DNA from: Heterobasidion occidentale
Lineage: Eukaryota; Basidiomycota; Agaricomycetes; Russulales; Bondarzewiaceae
Assembly (NCBI GenBank): GCA_039111635.1
Contig: JBCAQO010000013.1
Coordinates: 992,001-1,056,000, forward strand
Length of the DNA stretch: 64,000 nucleotides
Reading direction: 5' to 3'
Shown: piece after piece, positions 1-11,508 of the stretch
Numbering within the stretch: position 1 is the stretch's first letter
Layout of the letters: each line of letters starts with the position of its first letter
The notes under the pieces: generated by a model
Database searches by the model: none
What the model was told of the DNA's origin: nothing
The model's input: the letters and a program-made list of their open reading frames with translations, nothing else
Program-made: the position numbers and the translations under genes

Positions 1-1705
1 GGCGGCTTTGAACAGCTGATAAGAGCTGAGCCCCTTCCCTAATGGCCTTTTTCGCGTCGCCTTGCTAATGGCATTGACCACTAGTTCTTCACCGTTCACC
101 ACCATCTCCAACAGACTACTCCACCATGCGCCACGCCCTTGAAAGCCTCGCACGCACATCTTCTTGCCTTCGCCATAGCCTCGTTGGTTCGCCCATATAC
201 GGAGGAGAGCCAGCGCATCAGCGTACGACGGTATATCTTGTTTGAGTGCATGTACGGCGAGCAGATGCGATTTGGGAGTGACAGATAGAAGGAGAGCAGT
301 GTTATAAAGTGGGTCGGAAGACTCTCGGATGTTGAATCAGCGGGAGGTGCATCGCTTTCTGCCAGGTGAACTCGGAAGTTACTACGATGCGGAGAGAGGC
401 GGAAAGAGGGATCGGAGACGATGGTGGAAGGACAGGGATGATTCTGACTTGGGCATTGAGCTTCGTGAAGTCAGTTTGAGAGCCATCTAGAAAGATATAT
501 GAGGATAGACACGTAAAGAGACCTAATATTGTACTAACCTTGTCGCGGACGCAACACAAGAGTGGACAGTCGAAGATCGCCCCCACTGGATTCGTAGAAT
601 GTATCCACGTTTAGCCCACTGTTTGAGTCAATAATGTGTCTAGCCAAGACAGCCAAGTAATACGCTTTTTTGTGAAAAAAGCGTCCGTTCAGATAGTCTT
701 TTTCTTGAAATAGGCTCTGCGTCGCTTATGAGCGTCTCATGAAATTTTATAAACAGCTGACGTACTGAGGGCATCTCGACCGCAACGTCTACAATCCAGG
801 GTTCACCGTCCTTCGCTTTGACGCTGACTTTGTTCGCCCAGCTTCCCACTAGAAAGACATCTGCTGGTTTTTCGAACGCCACTTTCCAGTTTGCATCCTC
901 AGAGGGCAAGGGCAACGGTACGGGAACGGAGATGGGTGTGGACGGCGGACTAGCCTTCATTTTCCCTTTGCTTTTGGATTTGCCTTTGGGAAGCTTCCCT
1001 GGAATCTCGTTGTTTAATAGTGATCGTGCAGCTTCCAAGGGATGCTGAGGGTCGACTGATTGGAGTGAGGATAGACATGAATGTAAAGCGAGGAGGAAGC
1101 GATCCAGAGGTGCCATGCGAGAGGGTTTCGGACGGACGTTCGGGAGTAGAGCATCGATCTGTTAAACACGCATCGTAAATACGCGTTCGAACAAGAGATG
1201 TTGTATGCCTCTGATTCTGGGGTAGTTGGATTATCCCTGCAGAATGCACAATTGCAACGCTGCAGGCAGCACGCACCTGCAGTTTAAACGAGCTGGACCT
1301 GAACAGGTCAGTAGCTTCCTTGATCGCTCTGACTTCGTCTCCGGTGGGGGGTTTCTTGGGCTTCCCCCCCCGCTCGTGATGGGGTTCCCCGTCAACATCC
1401 ATAGACATGCCCGTGCCTTCCCATTCGTCGTCTTCTCCTTCCGCGCCATCCTCCCCTGCCTCACTTGCGTCAGCAGGACTATTTGTCTCTAATGCAGAAT
1501 GGCCATCCTCTGGCAGCGCGACGTCTTCGCTTTCGCTCCCGGAGTTCTCGACGGGTTGCACGCCATTTTCGTGCTCAGCTTCGGGAGTTAATTGTCTCTT
1601 CTACATTCCAGTTTAGTTCAGACCGAGAGATGGAACGGAAGACACACACCTTCGAGCCTCGCGAGCTGTTTTCCTTCCCTCTTTTGCGCTTAGATTCAGT
1701 GCCAT
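1..1705 (-). CDS. UTP22: UTP22/Nrap, pre-rRNA processing protein (5' part; runs off left edge)
   Basis: Utp22 (Nrap in animals) is a nucleolar component of the UTP-C module of the small-subunit processome, acting in 18S pre-rRNA maturation. Exons read on the minus strand: 1705-1650, 1600-1277, 1158-766, 716-539 and 486-1, with 49-118 base GT-AG introns. Recognisable Nrap segments are DVFLVGSWANKVSVK, then after the intron LFQEKDYLNGRFFHKKAYYL, KLNAQVRIIPVLPPSSP, HALKQDIPSYADALALLRIW and GFQGRGAWWSSLLEM. The N-terminus is basic then acidic, as usual. The family protein is about 1,100-1,200 residues, so over half lies outside the window. The frame slips by one base near 311-313 and 401-402, and the start at 1705 needs one extra G at 1702-1703; all are short homopolymers. 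Identity is firm; the exact start is inferred. Confidence 0.9.
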
Positions 1706-2067
1706 TTGGAAGTGATGGGGAAAATTCTGGATTCCCGATGCAATAACTTTTGCGAGAGCGGACTGAGAGCGGCTGGACCGGTCAGTCACTCTCTGTCACT
1801 GTTCGCGTCACTGGTCTGTCACGTAGGTCTGCTCTCAGCTGCTCTCTCAACAAGATCACCAAAATCCATGACTTCCAGATTTCTAATGAACAGACAGCAA
1901 CGAATTTTAGCCTGGAAATATCTCATGTATTTTCCTCAGAAATTTCTGAACCTCATTCTCAAAGGCTATCTCTAACACTCTGACTTTTTGATGAACATCT
2001 CGATCTTGTCGAACCTTTGGCGACTTCAAGTCATCGCAAGCCTTCGTCGTGCCAATTTAACGTTCAC
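1706..2067. promoter_or_regulatory. Divergent intergenic region
   Basis: This lies between the UTP22 start (minus) and the putative plus-strand gene from 2068, so it should hold both promoters. It has short repeated TCACT/GTCAC motifs near 1780-1830. No recognised element or reading frame. Confidence 0.3.
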
Positions 2068-3190
2068 ATGGCACGGAGGGATATCGGGAACCCTCATATG
2101 ACTCTGGTATGTATATATGCTCACCACGTACATTTTTACATGACGTGTCATCACTGCTTTCTGCGCTGTTCTCAAGGCACCTCGCAGCTATTTTGTCGAT
2201 ATGCCTCATGCCAGGCGCCCTGATGCAGCTCATTTACTTTATCCGCCTTCCTATACCCCCATCATGTCCTCAATAACGTACAACAATGCACTATTTCGGT
2301 CTTCCTGGTCACGCATCAGCGAAGTCGGTGAATCCTTCCGATGGGGAGGCATCGTTCGCACCCCTCATCTTCTGTGAGTCTAGCATGTGAATTCAGCATT
2401 GTCGTATTGAAAAATCGCGCATATGTCTCATGTTCACTAACTGGTGCATGATTGCTTCATTCGCAGGATGATGGCAAGCCATGATCTCGTCGATCATCCA
2501 AATGGAACATCTTCGATACTTCATGGCCCCATGAGCTCCGATTTTTTGCCGCATGTATATCTGTGAGTGGGTTGGGCGTTCATCTCGGTGCTAGCGTTGT
2601 TCCCTCTCAGCGCTATCTCCCATGTCCTATGGTCCAGCTGCTCGCCCCTATGCACGGCTTGAGGATTCTCTCTTCACTCCGCATCTGTTCTTGCTATGGC
2701 CTATCGAAGTACTTCTTTCCTCCCCTGGGACGTAATACCACAAAGAAGTTTGTCGTGTGTTCCCCGTCTCTTGCTTCATTTGACTTTTGTGGCCATTCAA
2801 TACGGCCGCGATTACACATGAGTATAGACTGGCAACCATAGCATCCAACAGGGTGGTTCAGATAGGAGCTCTCAGGTGCCTAATTCTAATTGCAGCCCTC
2901 AGTTCTACCCTGTGAGTGCTCGTATTCTCTCTCGTCGTTGATGACCCCTTTAGCCCGATGCTGCATTCTAAGGCACTCATTCGCGTTGCATCTTTATCTC
3001 ATGCGAATTCAAACATCATCATCCACAGCGTAAGACCTCGCGTGCACAGTTCCAAACTCCATAATGAGTCTATGTTTCGAAAGGCCGCGCCCTTCCCAGG
3101 TCTCCTCACGAGAAGCCTAAGGCCTTGTCTGGAGAAGGCGATGGAAGAGAAGCTGCGACCTCCGCATTCCTCCATACCCCGGACGAGGTG
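2068..3190 (+). CDS. Unidentified intron-rich coding region
   Basis: Several good splice pairs support a plus-strand transcript: donor GTATGT at 2107 with acceptor ending 2176, donor GTGAGT at 2374 with acceptor ending 2466, donor GTGAGT at 2563 with acceptor ending 2610, and donor GTGAGT at 2912 with acceptor ending 2953. The exons 2177-2373 and 2467-2562 join in frame and read YNNALFRSSWSRISEVGESF, then MMASHDLVDHPNGTSSILHG. The block 2611-2911 is not open in a single frame and ends with a hydrophobic stretch (GALRCLILIAALSS), so it may hide another intron or a lost base. A final frame runs to a stop near 3190. I recognise no domain; a membrane-associated protein is possible. Gene structure and boundaries are tentative. 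Confidence 0.35.
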
Positions 3191-4146
3191 ATTGGCATAA
3201 TCGATTGATGGACGATGACTACGATGACGCGCCACAAAGGCTTCTGATCGCACCGAACGTCCGACTGACAATGCACCGAGAGGCCCTCCGCAGTCTCGCC
3301 GTTCTTCTCAGCAACGGTGTGCGGTTGTAAGTACGTACCGCAAGTTCCGCCGTGAGTAGCGGCAGCTGTAGCACCTGCCTCTTCCCCATCTGTCAGTGAT
3401 GCTTCCCTCGACGCCTCCGTAATGTCGGCGACGAACATGTTAGAGCGCGCCTTTGACAAGGCCTGAATTGCGCAGGAAAAAGAAACATTTTTCTTAGCGG
3501 ACGTCGACCGTTTCGGGAAGGTCGGGATGACTTGGTGCCCACTGCCGCGGCCAAGGTATCACTAAGGTATCCTAAAATGGCAAGCCGATACCTGCCGACA
3601 GCTGCCGACGCGAGTTGCCGGGCCCGAGGTGCTCCGGACCTCGGTGCCTTGGTGTGTCGATCATGTCGTCCCGACAAGCACCTCGAAAATTTGGATCGTG
3701 GATTTGACACCCAGGCTCCGTCGCTCACGCAGCTGTCCCTATCAGAATCCTCAGGTAAATCCGCCCGAGAGACGCTTCGTGAACACAAGACACAGACACG
3801 AGGGAAGATGTGACGATGATCCAGGCGGCGTTTCCTTTTCGTGCCAACAGGAGTGGAGATCAGCCCATCGTCTTCAGGACGGGATGACCTAGTCACATCG
3901 GAGCGCGTCCACCGACAATGGTCTCGGAGGCTGGGCCAGAGTCTTCCGAGGCGCGTCTAGCGCCACAAGTAAGCACCCTCACTTCCGGTGGACCCTCTAA
4001 ATGTTTTCTTCCGTTTCGTCATTGGCCGGCGTGCTCCTCTGCAAATCTTTTGCCCCCCCTCCATAAAAACTTGGGACGCATCGCTTCTTGGCCTCCCCCA
4101 TCTTCCCCCCATCCCACACCTCCACCCCCACCCAGCCTTCCCCGGC
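3191..4146. other. Upstream region of sugar transporter
   Basis: No convincing gene. The stretch directly before the ATG at 4147 is pyrimidine-rich (runs of C and CCCCAT-like tracts, 4055-4140), as is common in basidiomycete core promoters and 5' leaders. Confidence 0.35.
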
Positions 4147-6047
4147 ATGTACACAATCTACAATCCATACGTAATCGGCGCGGTGTCGACCATGGGCGGT
4201 CTGCTCTTTGGTCTCGACATCTCGTCGGTGTCGGCTTTCTTGGCCATCGACTCATACCAAGACTACTTCAATCACCCGAGCGATATCGTCCAGGGTGGTA
4301 TCACCGCCGGTGTGTATTTTATTGGATCTCTTTTGTGCTGTTAGCGGAGCGGACACTGATGGCACCTCTCTATCATAGCCATGCCTGGCGGTGCGTTCAT
4401 CGGCGCGAATATCGCGGGCCATGTGAGCGACCGATTCGGTCGTAAACCGTCCATCATCTTCGCGACCATTTTCTGGATCATCGGCTGCATTCTGTCCTGC
4501 GCCGCGCAAAACGTCGGCATGCTCATAGTCGGCCGTTTCGTGAAAGGTATATGTGTCGGCTGGTGCTCGAGTCAAGTCCCTGTCTACCTCGCCGAACAGG
4601 CTCCCAAGGTCAGCCACCCTTCTCTACTTCCTCTTAGTAGCTCCAGGCACTGATACTCCCATTACAGGCTATCCGTGGCCGTCTCGTGTCGTGTCAACAG
4701 TTCGCGGTCACCATCGGCATCCTCGTCATGTTCTACCTTTCCTACGGCTGCTCCTTCATCCCAGGCCCAACCTCCTTCCGCCTCGCATGGGGTCTGCAAA
4801 TGATCCCCGGGTTCCTGCTCGCGGTTGGCATGCTCTTTCTCCCAGAGTCCAGCCGCTGGCTCGCCGCCCATGGGCGGTGGGACGAGGCGGAGAACGTGAT
4901 CGCGCGTATCCACAATCAGCCCCTGGACGCGCCCCTCGTGGCGTACGAGATCGCTGAGCTGCGCGAGGCAATGCGTCTCGAGAAGGAGGCACCCAAGGTC
5001 ACCTACAGCGACATGTTCGGGAAGCGCCTGCGGTCGCGCACGATTGCGGGTATCTCGTGCCAGCTTTGGAGTCAGCTCGTGGGCATGAACGTCATGATGT
5101 ACTACATCGTCGTGAGTACACTCCGCTACGTATATTCTCACGAGTCTAAGGTGTTGACATGTTTTTTCTAGTACGTCTTCCAAATGGCGGGCCTATCAGG
5201 CAACTCCAACCTCATATCATCCTCCATCCAGGTAGACTTCTTACTTACTTTGGTGTCGGTCGATAGCGCTAATATATTTTCTCCAATTAGTACATCATCA
5301 ACTTTGTCATGACAATCCCTGCTATCCTCTTTGTCGACAAATGGGGTCGCCGCATCACGCTCTTGACCGGTTCAGCGCTCATGGCCGGCTTCTTGTTTGC
5401 CGTTGCTGGCCTGCTCGCCGCGCACGGGCACTACGTGGACTCCGTCGATGGCAATGAGAACATCCGCTGGACGATCTCAGGTGCGCCCTCCAAGGGCGTC
5501 ATCGCGTGCAGTTTCCTCTTCGTCGCCTCCTTCGCCGTCACCTGGGTGCGTACTTCGGTCGCGCTCTTGTCTCGTCTCGATCAATAGCGCTGACGCTGAA
5601 TTGGATGTTGTGTTGACAGGGGCCGGTCTCGTGGCTATATATTGCCGAGATATTCCCGCTGCCCGTGCGAGCCAACGCCGCTGGGCTCGCGACGAGCACA
5701 AACTGGATCATGAACTTTGCCCTCGCATTCGTAAGCGCCCCTCCCCCCCTGCATTCCCCATTCGCACCTGCTCACATGCCCACGCAATGTAGTTCGTCCC
5801 CCCCGCGTTCCGCAACATCCAATGGAAGACGTACATCATCTTCGCCGTGTTCTGTGTCGCATCGTGGGTGCAAGTGTTCTTCACGTTCCACGAGACGAAG
5901 GGGCGCGCGCTCGAGGACATCAGCGAGCTGTTCGAGTCGGGGGCGTCGCCGTTCTCGAAGCGCCGCACCACGAAGATGTACGAGGCACAAGAGAAGGCGG
6001 CGCACCACTCGACAGCGGACGTGCACCACGACAAGGACGAGGCTTAA
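4147..6047 (+). CDS. MFS sugar (hexose) transporter
   Basis: Twelve-helix Major Facilitator sugar:proton transporter of the plasma membrane. Seven exons: 4147-4309, 4379-4608, 4668-5111, 5172-5231, 5291-5545, 5620-5730 and 5793-6047, giving 505 residues, normal for the family. The ATG is followed by MYTIYNPYVIGAVSTMGGLL, the usual start of the first helix. Family signatures are present: GHVSDRFGRKPSI after helix 2, PESSRWLAAHGRW after helix 6, GISCQLWSQLVGMNVMMYY, VDKWGRRITLL, WLYIAEIFPLPVRA and HETKGRALEDI at the end of helix 12. The tail is cytosolic, His/Lys-rich. It resembles basidiomycete proteins annotated as high-affinity glucose transporters; the true substrate cannot be told from sequence. 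No frame break was found. Confidence 0.93.
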
Positions 6048-6676
6048 TCCTCGCATGTGTTTCTTCTTTCTTTTCCTCCTGCCTGCTCGCTATTACTTTT
6101 TGCTATTTTCGACGAAAAGTTATCATTCGCGGTTTCTCTCCCCATCTCGCACACGCATTTACCCCGTTCCCCATTCCCATATCATATGACCCACCACTCC
6201 CCAACCCCTGCCTCTCGTCATCTAGCGGGTCAACCCCCATCCCCACACTCACGATCACGCCAGATGCGGTTCTTCGGCTCATCTGCGCGCTCACCTGCGC
6301 ACCTCGCTAGGCGACAGCGGCGAGGCTAATTTGAACCCGTAGTATTTACCTGACGATGACGATTGAAGGATCTCTGTCGCCTATAGGATTACAGAAGTAC
6401 TGAATAGTAGTGTCTCAAGTTGTATCTCGCAGTCAAAATTCGAACCTCTCATAATGTATACCATCTCTTGGCAATCTATCGTCTGTAATTGTGCGAGGCC
6501 AAGATCGAGTGTGCAGATCTGAATTAATGGTTGGAGCAGAATAAAGCAGAATAAAGCGAACAAATCAGATTATTCTAGATTACTATCCCGTGCCTTTCCG
6601 GGCTGCGTGCATGTGCCTGCATTCAGTCCGTTCCGCTCGTCGGAGGTGTCTGCTCGCTGTCCAGCACGTCCACCGA
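6048..6676. other. Intergenic between transporter and protease
   Basis: 3' flank of the transporter and 5' flank of the protease. It contains a small direct repeat (AGAATAAAGC twice, around 6538-6557). An in-frame ATG at 6611 is an alternative protease start. Nothing else recognised. Confidence 0.35.
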
Positions 6677-9190
6677 ATGACCCTCGGCGCCGTCACCCTC
6701 GCCGTCGCCCTCTTCTGGATCCTCCTCCACGCCTTCTCCCGTCGCAGCGCCAGCACGAGTTCGGGGACCCTCCTCCCCCGCCCCCTCACTTCCTCCCGGC
6801 CCCGCCTCCGCAGCCACGGACGCCCCACCACCCTCTTCCACACACCCACCACCCGCCTCACGATCTCCGCCCTTGCGCTCACGCTAGAATCAACAGCTCT
6901 CAATGCCCCGCATGACGCTCTCGCTGCCCGCCTCGCCCGCAGACGCCATGCCCCGCTCCGCCGCGCCCTCCTCGTCTTCTACGACACCGGGACCGCACTC
7001 GGTGCACTCGGAATGGCCGCATCGCTCGCGTTGTTGGTGTGGACGCTCTGGCAGCTCTCGCAGGTGCTCTCCTTCGCGTCTCCGGTCCCTAGCGCTGTGG
7101 CGGCTCCCGCCTTTGCATCCGCTACAGTCGCACACGCGAAACGAACGTTCGAGGACGATATCATACCTGCAAACGGTGTCATAGCAAACGATGACATTCA
7201 GCTGAAGCTACTCGTGAGCCCGCTCGTCGACCATACGCTTACCGCATCTCACACCCGCACCGTCTTCAGATCCCAGGCGTGACCGTCCCGCTTGGCCACC
7301 TCTTTCCCCTCCTCGCTGCTCTCTTTCTCTCCCAAGCGATCCACGAAGGCGGCCATGCCATCTCCGCAGCCCTGTAAGCCATCCTCTACCTCCTCTTTGC
7401 CTTCCTGAACGACATCCGCCGTGACTTCACAGCGACTCTGTCCCTCTCAGCGCGCTCGGCGCCTCCCTCAACCTCTTCCTCCCGGCCTTCTTCGTCGCCC
7501 TCCCATCTTCCTCCCTCCATACCCTCCCTGCGCGCCCGCGCGCCCGCATAGCAGCCGCCGGCGCGCTCCACAATCTCGCGCTCTACGTTCTGCTCATCGC
7601 ACTCGCGCGGCTTGGCGTCGGCTCAGCCGCGCTCTGGGCGATAGGATACGAGAACATAAGGGACACGGGGCGCGTAGTTGTTTCTGTCGACGAGGTGTGT
7701 CACGTCGTCAACACCTACTTGATGCTTTTTGGTCTGACCATGTGTAGGACTCCCCGCTTGCATCTCACATCCCTCTAGGCGCGCTCATCACTGCGCTCGA
7801 TGACATCCCCCTTGGCATGAGCACTGACACCAGTGCGAACCACCTCTCCACATATCCCGCTAGACAATACGCAGACTTATGGGATACCTATCTCACCGCG
7901 CCTGATCATTCGCCCAGCCCTGACCCTGACACCGACGCGGGCTCGGGCTGGTGCATCCCCGAATACTGGTTTCTCTGTACGCCGCCTTCCCTCCCCCCCC
8001 CCTTCTCTCCTTCTTTCCCGATTTACCTCCATTCTCCTGACTCACACCTTGCGCCAAACAGCCCAAGCATCCACCTGCTGCGCCCCACCCGCGTCCCTGT
8101 CCTTCCCCTCCCTCGTCTGCTTCGTCCCCGTTTCCGCTCCCACACCCTCGCCCTCATCCCCCGCCTCTGCCTCCATCGATCCCCCCGGATCACACTGCCT
8201 CGACCCCGTCCCTCTCCTCCGCCCCACAACCCCACGCTGCGCCTCACCCCAGAACTCGCACCACGATCCACACCCCTACACATCCCAGACATGTCCCGAC
8301 CCGTCCGATTCTGCGTCCGCCCTCGCGCCGACGCGCTCCTCCTCCGCATCACGCTCCTCGACACCGATCACAACCCTCGCCCCGACTCCGACTCCGACTC
8401 TGACGCGTCCACGTCCACCTCCGCTACCGCTAAGACCATCGGTCACGAACACAGACGCGCACGCGAGCGGGTTGTACTCTGGCGTGGTCCCAAACTCGAA
8501 GTATGGGAACAAGGTTCGTCTGTCTCTATCAAAGCCCCTACAGTCGCTCTGTTCTCCTCGCACAGTACGCGTGCGAGCAGAGCTGCACCGACGCTCAGCT
8601 GACTGCTCTCACCTTTGCATGCCAAAACATCATGATACAATATAAACAGTGCAAGTGTCCACGCTCCGCCCACGCTGGACGTGGACATGGACGCTCCTCC
8701 CATTCCTGCTCACCCTCCCATCAGCCACCGCCACATTTTTCTCGTAAGCACTCCCCACATCCCTGTCTCCCTTCACCCAATGACCCCTATCAACCAACCC
8801 TTCCCAATCAACTGCTCGCGTGATCCACGAGAAAGGTACCTCGAAACCCTCACGCTCTCCCTCTTTTTCTTCAACCTCCTCCCCCTTCCCCGACTCGACG
8901 GCTCCCCACTGCTCGATGCTCTCTTCGAGCTCGAACTCGGGATGGGCCCTCGGTCCCCCGCCTCGTCCCCGTCATCGTCCCGGACGCGCGATGCGTCAGA
9001 GCTGGAAGAAATGGAGATGGGCTTAGGCTTTCAGCCGACGGAAAGAGGCGAGATAGGTCAAAAATGGGGGCAGAAGCATGCTCAGTGGAAAGACAGAGCA
9101 AGGAGGATTATCCGGGGCGTCACTGTAAGTTTGGTTGGCGCGTGTGCGCTGTTTGGGATCGGGTTGGCGATGAAGACAGCTTGGACTTAA
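6677..9190 (+). CDS. Site-2 protease (S2P, peptidase M50), SREBP-type
   Basis: Intramembrane zinc metalloprotease that releases membrane-tethered transcription factors; in basidiomycetes such as Cryptococcus the homolog Stp1 cleaves the SREBP Sre1 in sterol and hypoxia responses. Exons: 6677-7213, 7270-7373, 7433-7694, 7748-7976, 8062-8513, 8650-8743 and 8836-9190. The active-site helix carries HEGGH (QAIHEGGHAISAAL, 7340s), and the third zinc ligand is the D of NLLPLPRLDGSPLLDA (about 8870-8910). A PDZ-like stretch (SPLASHIPLGALITALDDIP) follows exon 3, and a last helix lies near 9130-9180. A long Ser/Pro/Thr-rich insert sits in exon 5, where the frame slips by one base at TT 8309-8310 just before FCVRPRADALLLRI. 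The start could instead be ATG 6611. Confidence 0.88.
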
Positions 9191-9550
9191 TGCAGACGTC
9201 GACATTGAATATACCTTGTAAGTTGAATATACTTTGTAGAGCATAATTCAGAAGAACTTCGGATCAACTGCTTTCGAAATCAAAGGGAGGGAGAAAAAAG
9301 GGAACACATAGACCCATGGATGCATGCATATTACTTTTACGCCACGAACATACACGACATCCGCCTCGACTTGCATAGTGTCGAATCGCCGCCCCTCTAG
9401 CCAACAACCCGCGTAATAGATGTAAGCATGGCATCTGGCCAGCAGCGGCTCGCGTCTGTCTGTCCCTGCGCCACCTCACTGACTCGTCCATCGTCTCTTC
9501 GTATATAGCACAAAGGGAAAAAGAGGGAAGAAGAAAGACGAGCTGGGCGT
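9191..9550. other. Convergent intergenic region
   Basis: 3' flanks of the protease (plus) and RPL38 (minus). No gene or repeat recognised. Confidence 0.3.
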
Positions 9551-10143
9551 CTATTTCTTCTTGGGCGTCTTTTTGATGTCGATGACGTTCAAACCTGCAA
9601 AGTTGAGTATGTTAGCACATAAATGATATCAAGTGCAGAGGAAAAGTGAAGGGTGACGATGTACGCCAGGACAAGGGTACAAGGGAGGAAATGAGACACA
9701 CCAGGTGGGAGAGACTGCTTGAGCTTCTCGGCTTTTTCTGGGTCGTCAAGGGAGAGGGTGTAGAGATACCGTGAGCAGCGGATCTTGAACTTCGTCTTCT
9801 CCTTTGCGCCGGGGACGCGCGAGGCGATCTTCTTGATGCGTGCAGCTATGAGAGCGGGCATCGGCAGAAGCAAGCAATCGTGTAGTATCGAGATGGCGAG
9901 GAGCAACATGATTCGATACAACCAGACAATGTGGATGGGGGAAACAGGGAAGGTGATGGACAGTCAGTACACATGATACTGACAGAGAAATGCCTTAGCA
10001 CACGCACAGGACGCATCCTTTCGCCGCGCGATGTCGATGAATTGCTTAATATCACGAATTTCCTTGGGCTATATCACACCATAATTGCATCTGAAATCAG
10101 TACACGGACACGAACACGGGGATGCTTGCTCGCTGCTCACCAT
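9551..10143 (-). CDS. RPL38: 60S ribosomal protein L38 (eL38)
   Basis: Small structural protein of the large ribosomal subunit. Four exons on the minus strand: 10143-10141 (the ATG alone), 10068-10008, 9845-9702 and 9594-9551, giving 83 residues. The spliced reading shows [20 protein letters not shown], then [40 protein letters not shown] and a basic end KKTPKKK. The first intron directly follows the start codon (ATG|GTGAGC), a frequent layout in fungal ribosomal protein genes. It is divergent from MDR gene A. All junctions are GT-AG and no frame break was seen. Confidence 0.96.
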
Positions 10144-11508
10144 GGTGTCGACGGGTCTTGAGGGTATACCAAGCGTGGGAATCGCGGCTCGGTCTGTCCA
10201 TTGTGGCTGACGGTGGCTGAACCCGGCTGCGGCTGAGCTGTGGCTGATGAGAACTGTATAGTTCTGTCTCGGCCGATGCCGTCGCCGAGCCCGAGGCGCA
10301 TGTACTTCTCACGGTTCATGCCAGCCAGCGCTGAGGCCTCTGAGGTCTGATGCGCTGATGGGGAGGGAGCATTCGACGACGAATCGCCTCAGCAATTGTT
10401 CATGGCAGTGCGCAGCCTTTCAGGTTTCCCACTACAGAGCAGGTCTCAAAACAACATTCACAGGGGGTGAAACTGTCACGAGTTTCTACACCGTGTCTGC
10501 CACGGAGCCTACATCGCATGGCATTGCTGCTTCCGAAGTTCGCTGGTCTAGTAGACGCTGCCTCCGAGCCTATGCCCGATGCCGGTCCGAAATATGAAGA
10601 GGTCCGAGGACCTATGAACGCCCTCTCTCCGCATGCGCGCTCATCATGCGGTTGGCATGATGCACTTATGATGCGCGATTTGGCAGCGGCGAAGCCAAGC
10701 AACCACACCCAGGCTCGGGCTCGGCGCGAGGACAATAATATATTGTTGCAGGGGACTCTTCTCCACAGGCCAAAACCAGTTCACCGAGGTGTTAATTGGC
10801 GTCAAGCGTCTTCATAGCTTCCAGGCCGCAAAGGGTGCTATCCCTGGCTAGCCCCTACGATCGGACGCTACTTGCTTGCTATTCATTCGAACGGGAAACT
10901 CTGTCAGTCACTGTGGGACACGGCCATCGGCCAGTGTTCAGCCGACCTTCCTCTCGGGCATGCCTGCATTGCGTTGTCCACTGCAACCGCCCGCCTATAG
11001 GTGGGTTATGTCAATTCGAGGCGCGGTCTCGGTCAGAGTCACACAGCCCGCTCTTCCTGCCTTCGAGATCAGCATTTGTGGGTAATCTGGGCTCCTGTCG
11101 GCCCCGGTTGGGTACAGGGTCAGGGCTAACTGTTGTGCGGCCTGAGACTTCGGCGACGGCGTTTTCGTCAGTGCGTAAAGCATGCATGGAAGATCTCACG
11201 ATTCTTCTTTGTGCGCATCCTAGCTAACCGTCTTCTTCGATCCTCTTCTTGTTTTTGAGGTGAACGAAGAGAAACCCTTTTTTTTTCAGACCTGTGAGGT
11301 TCTCTCGCACGTCCACTCGCCTCGGTAATTATGTATCTGACTGTTCCATCGAGATCGATTCTCATGTGATGAGAGGCGATCATGGTCGTATTTCTTATAG
11401 AATGCCGGCAGCTTGATTAGGTCGATATACCCTGATATACTCCCATCCTCTTCCGCGACCCACCTCTTTCCCAACACCGGACTTTCGAAGCCCGTGCGCA
11501 GGGCTCCC
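10144..11508. other. Long divergent intergenic region
   Basis: 1.36 kb between RPL38 (minus) and MDR gene A (plus). GC-rich, with repeated GGCTG/TGGCTGA words near 10205-10250. Only short overlapping frames on both strands without family resemblance or consistent splice sites. Presumed promoter sequence. Confidence 0.35.

Noticed and set aside
3393..3896. 167-codon minus-strand open frame upstream of the sugar transporter
   Set aside because: GC-rich shadow frame, Arg/Ser-rich, without a family motif or splice context; lies in promoter sequence.
5665..6310. Alternative plus and minus frames over the transporter 3' end
   Set aside because: Out of frame with the conserved last two transporter exons.
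7817..8645. Two overlapping 260-270 codon frames in the S2P gene taken as separate genes
   Set aside because: They are two halves of one exon split by a single-base loss at 8309-8310; each carries part of the S2P sequence.
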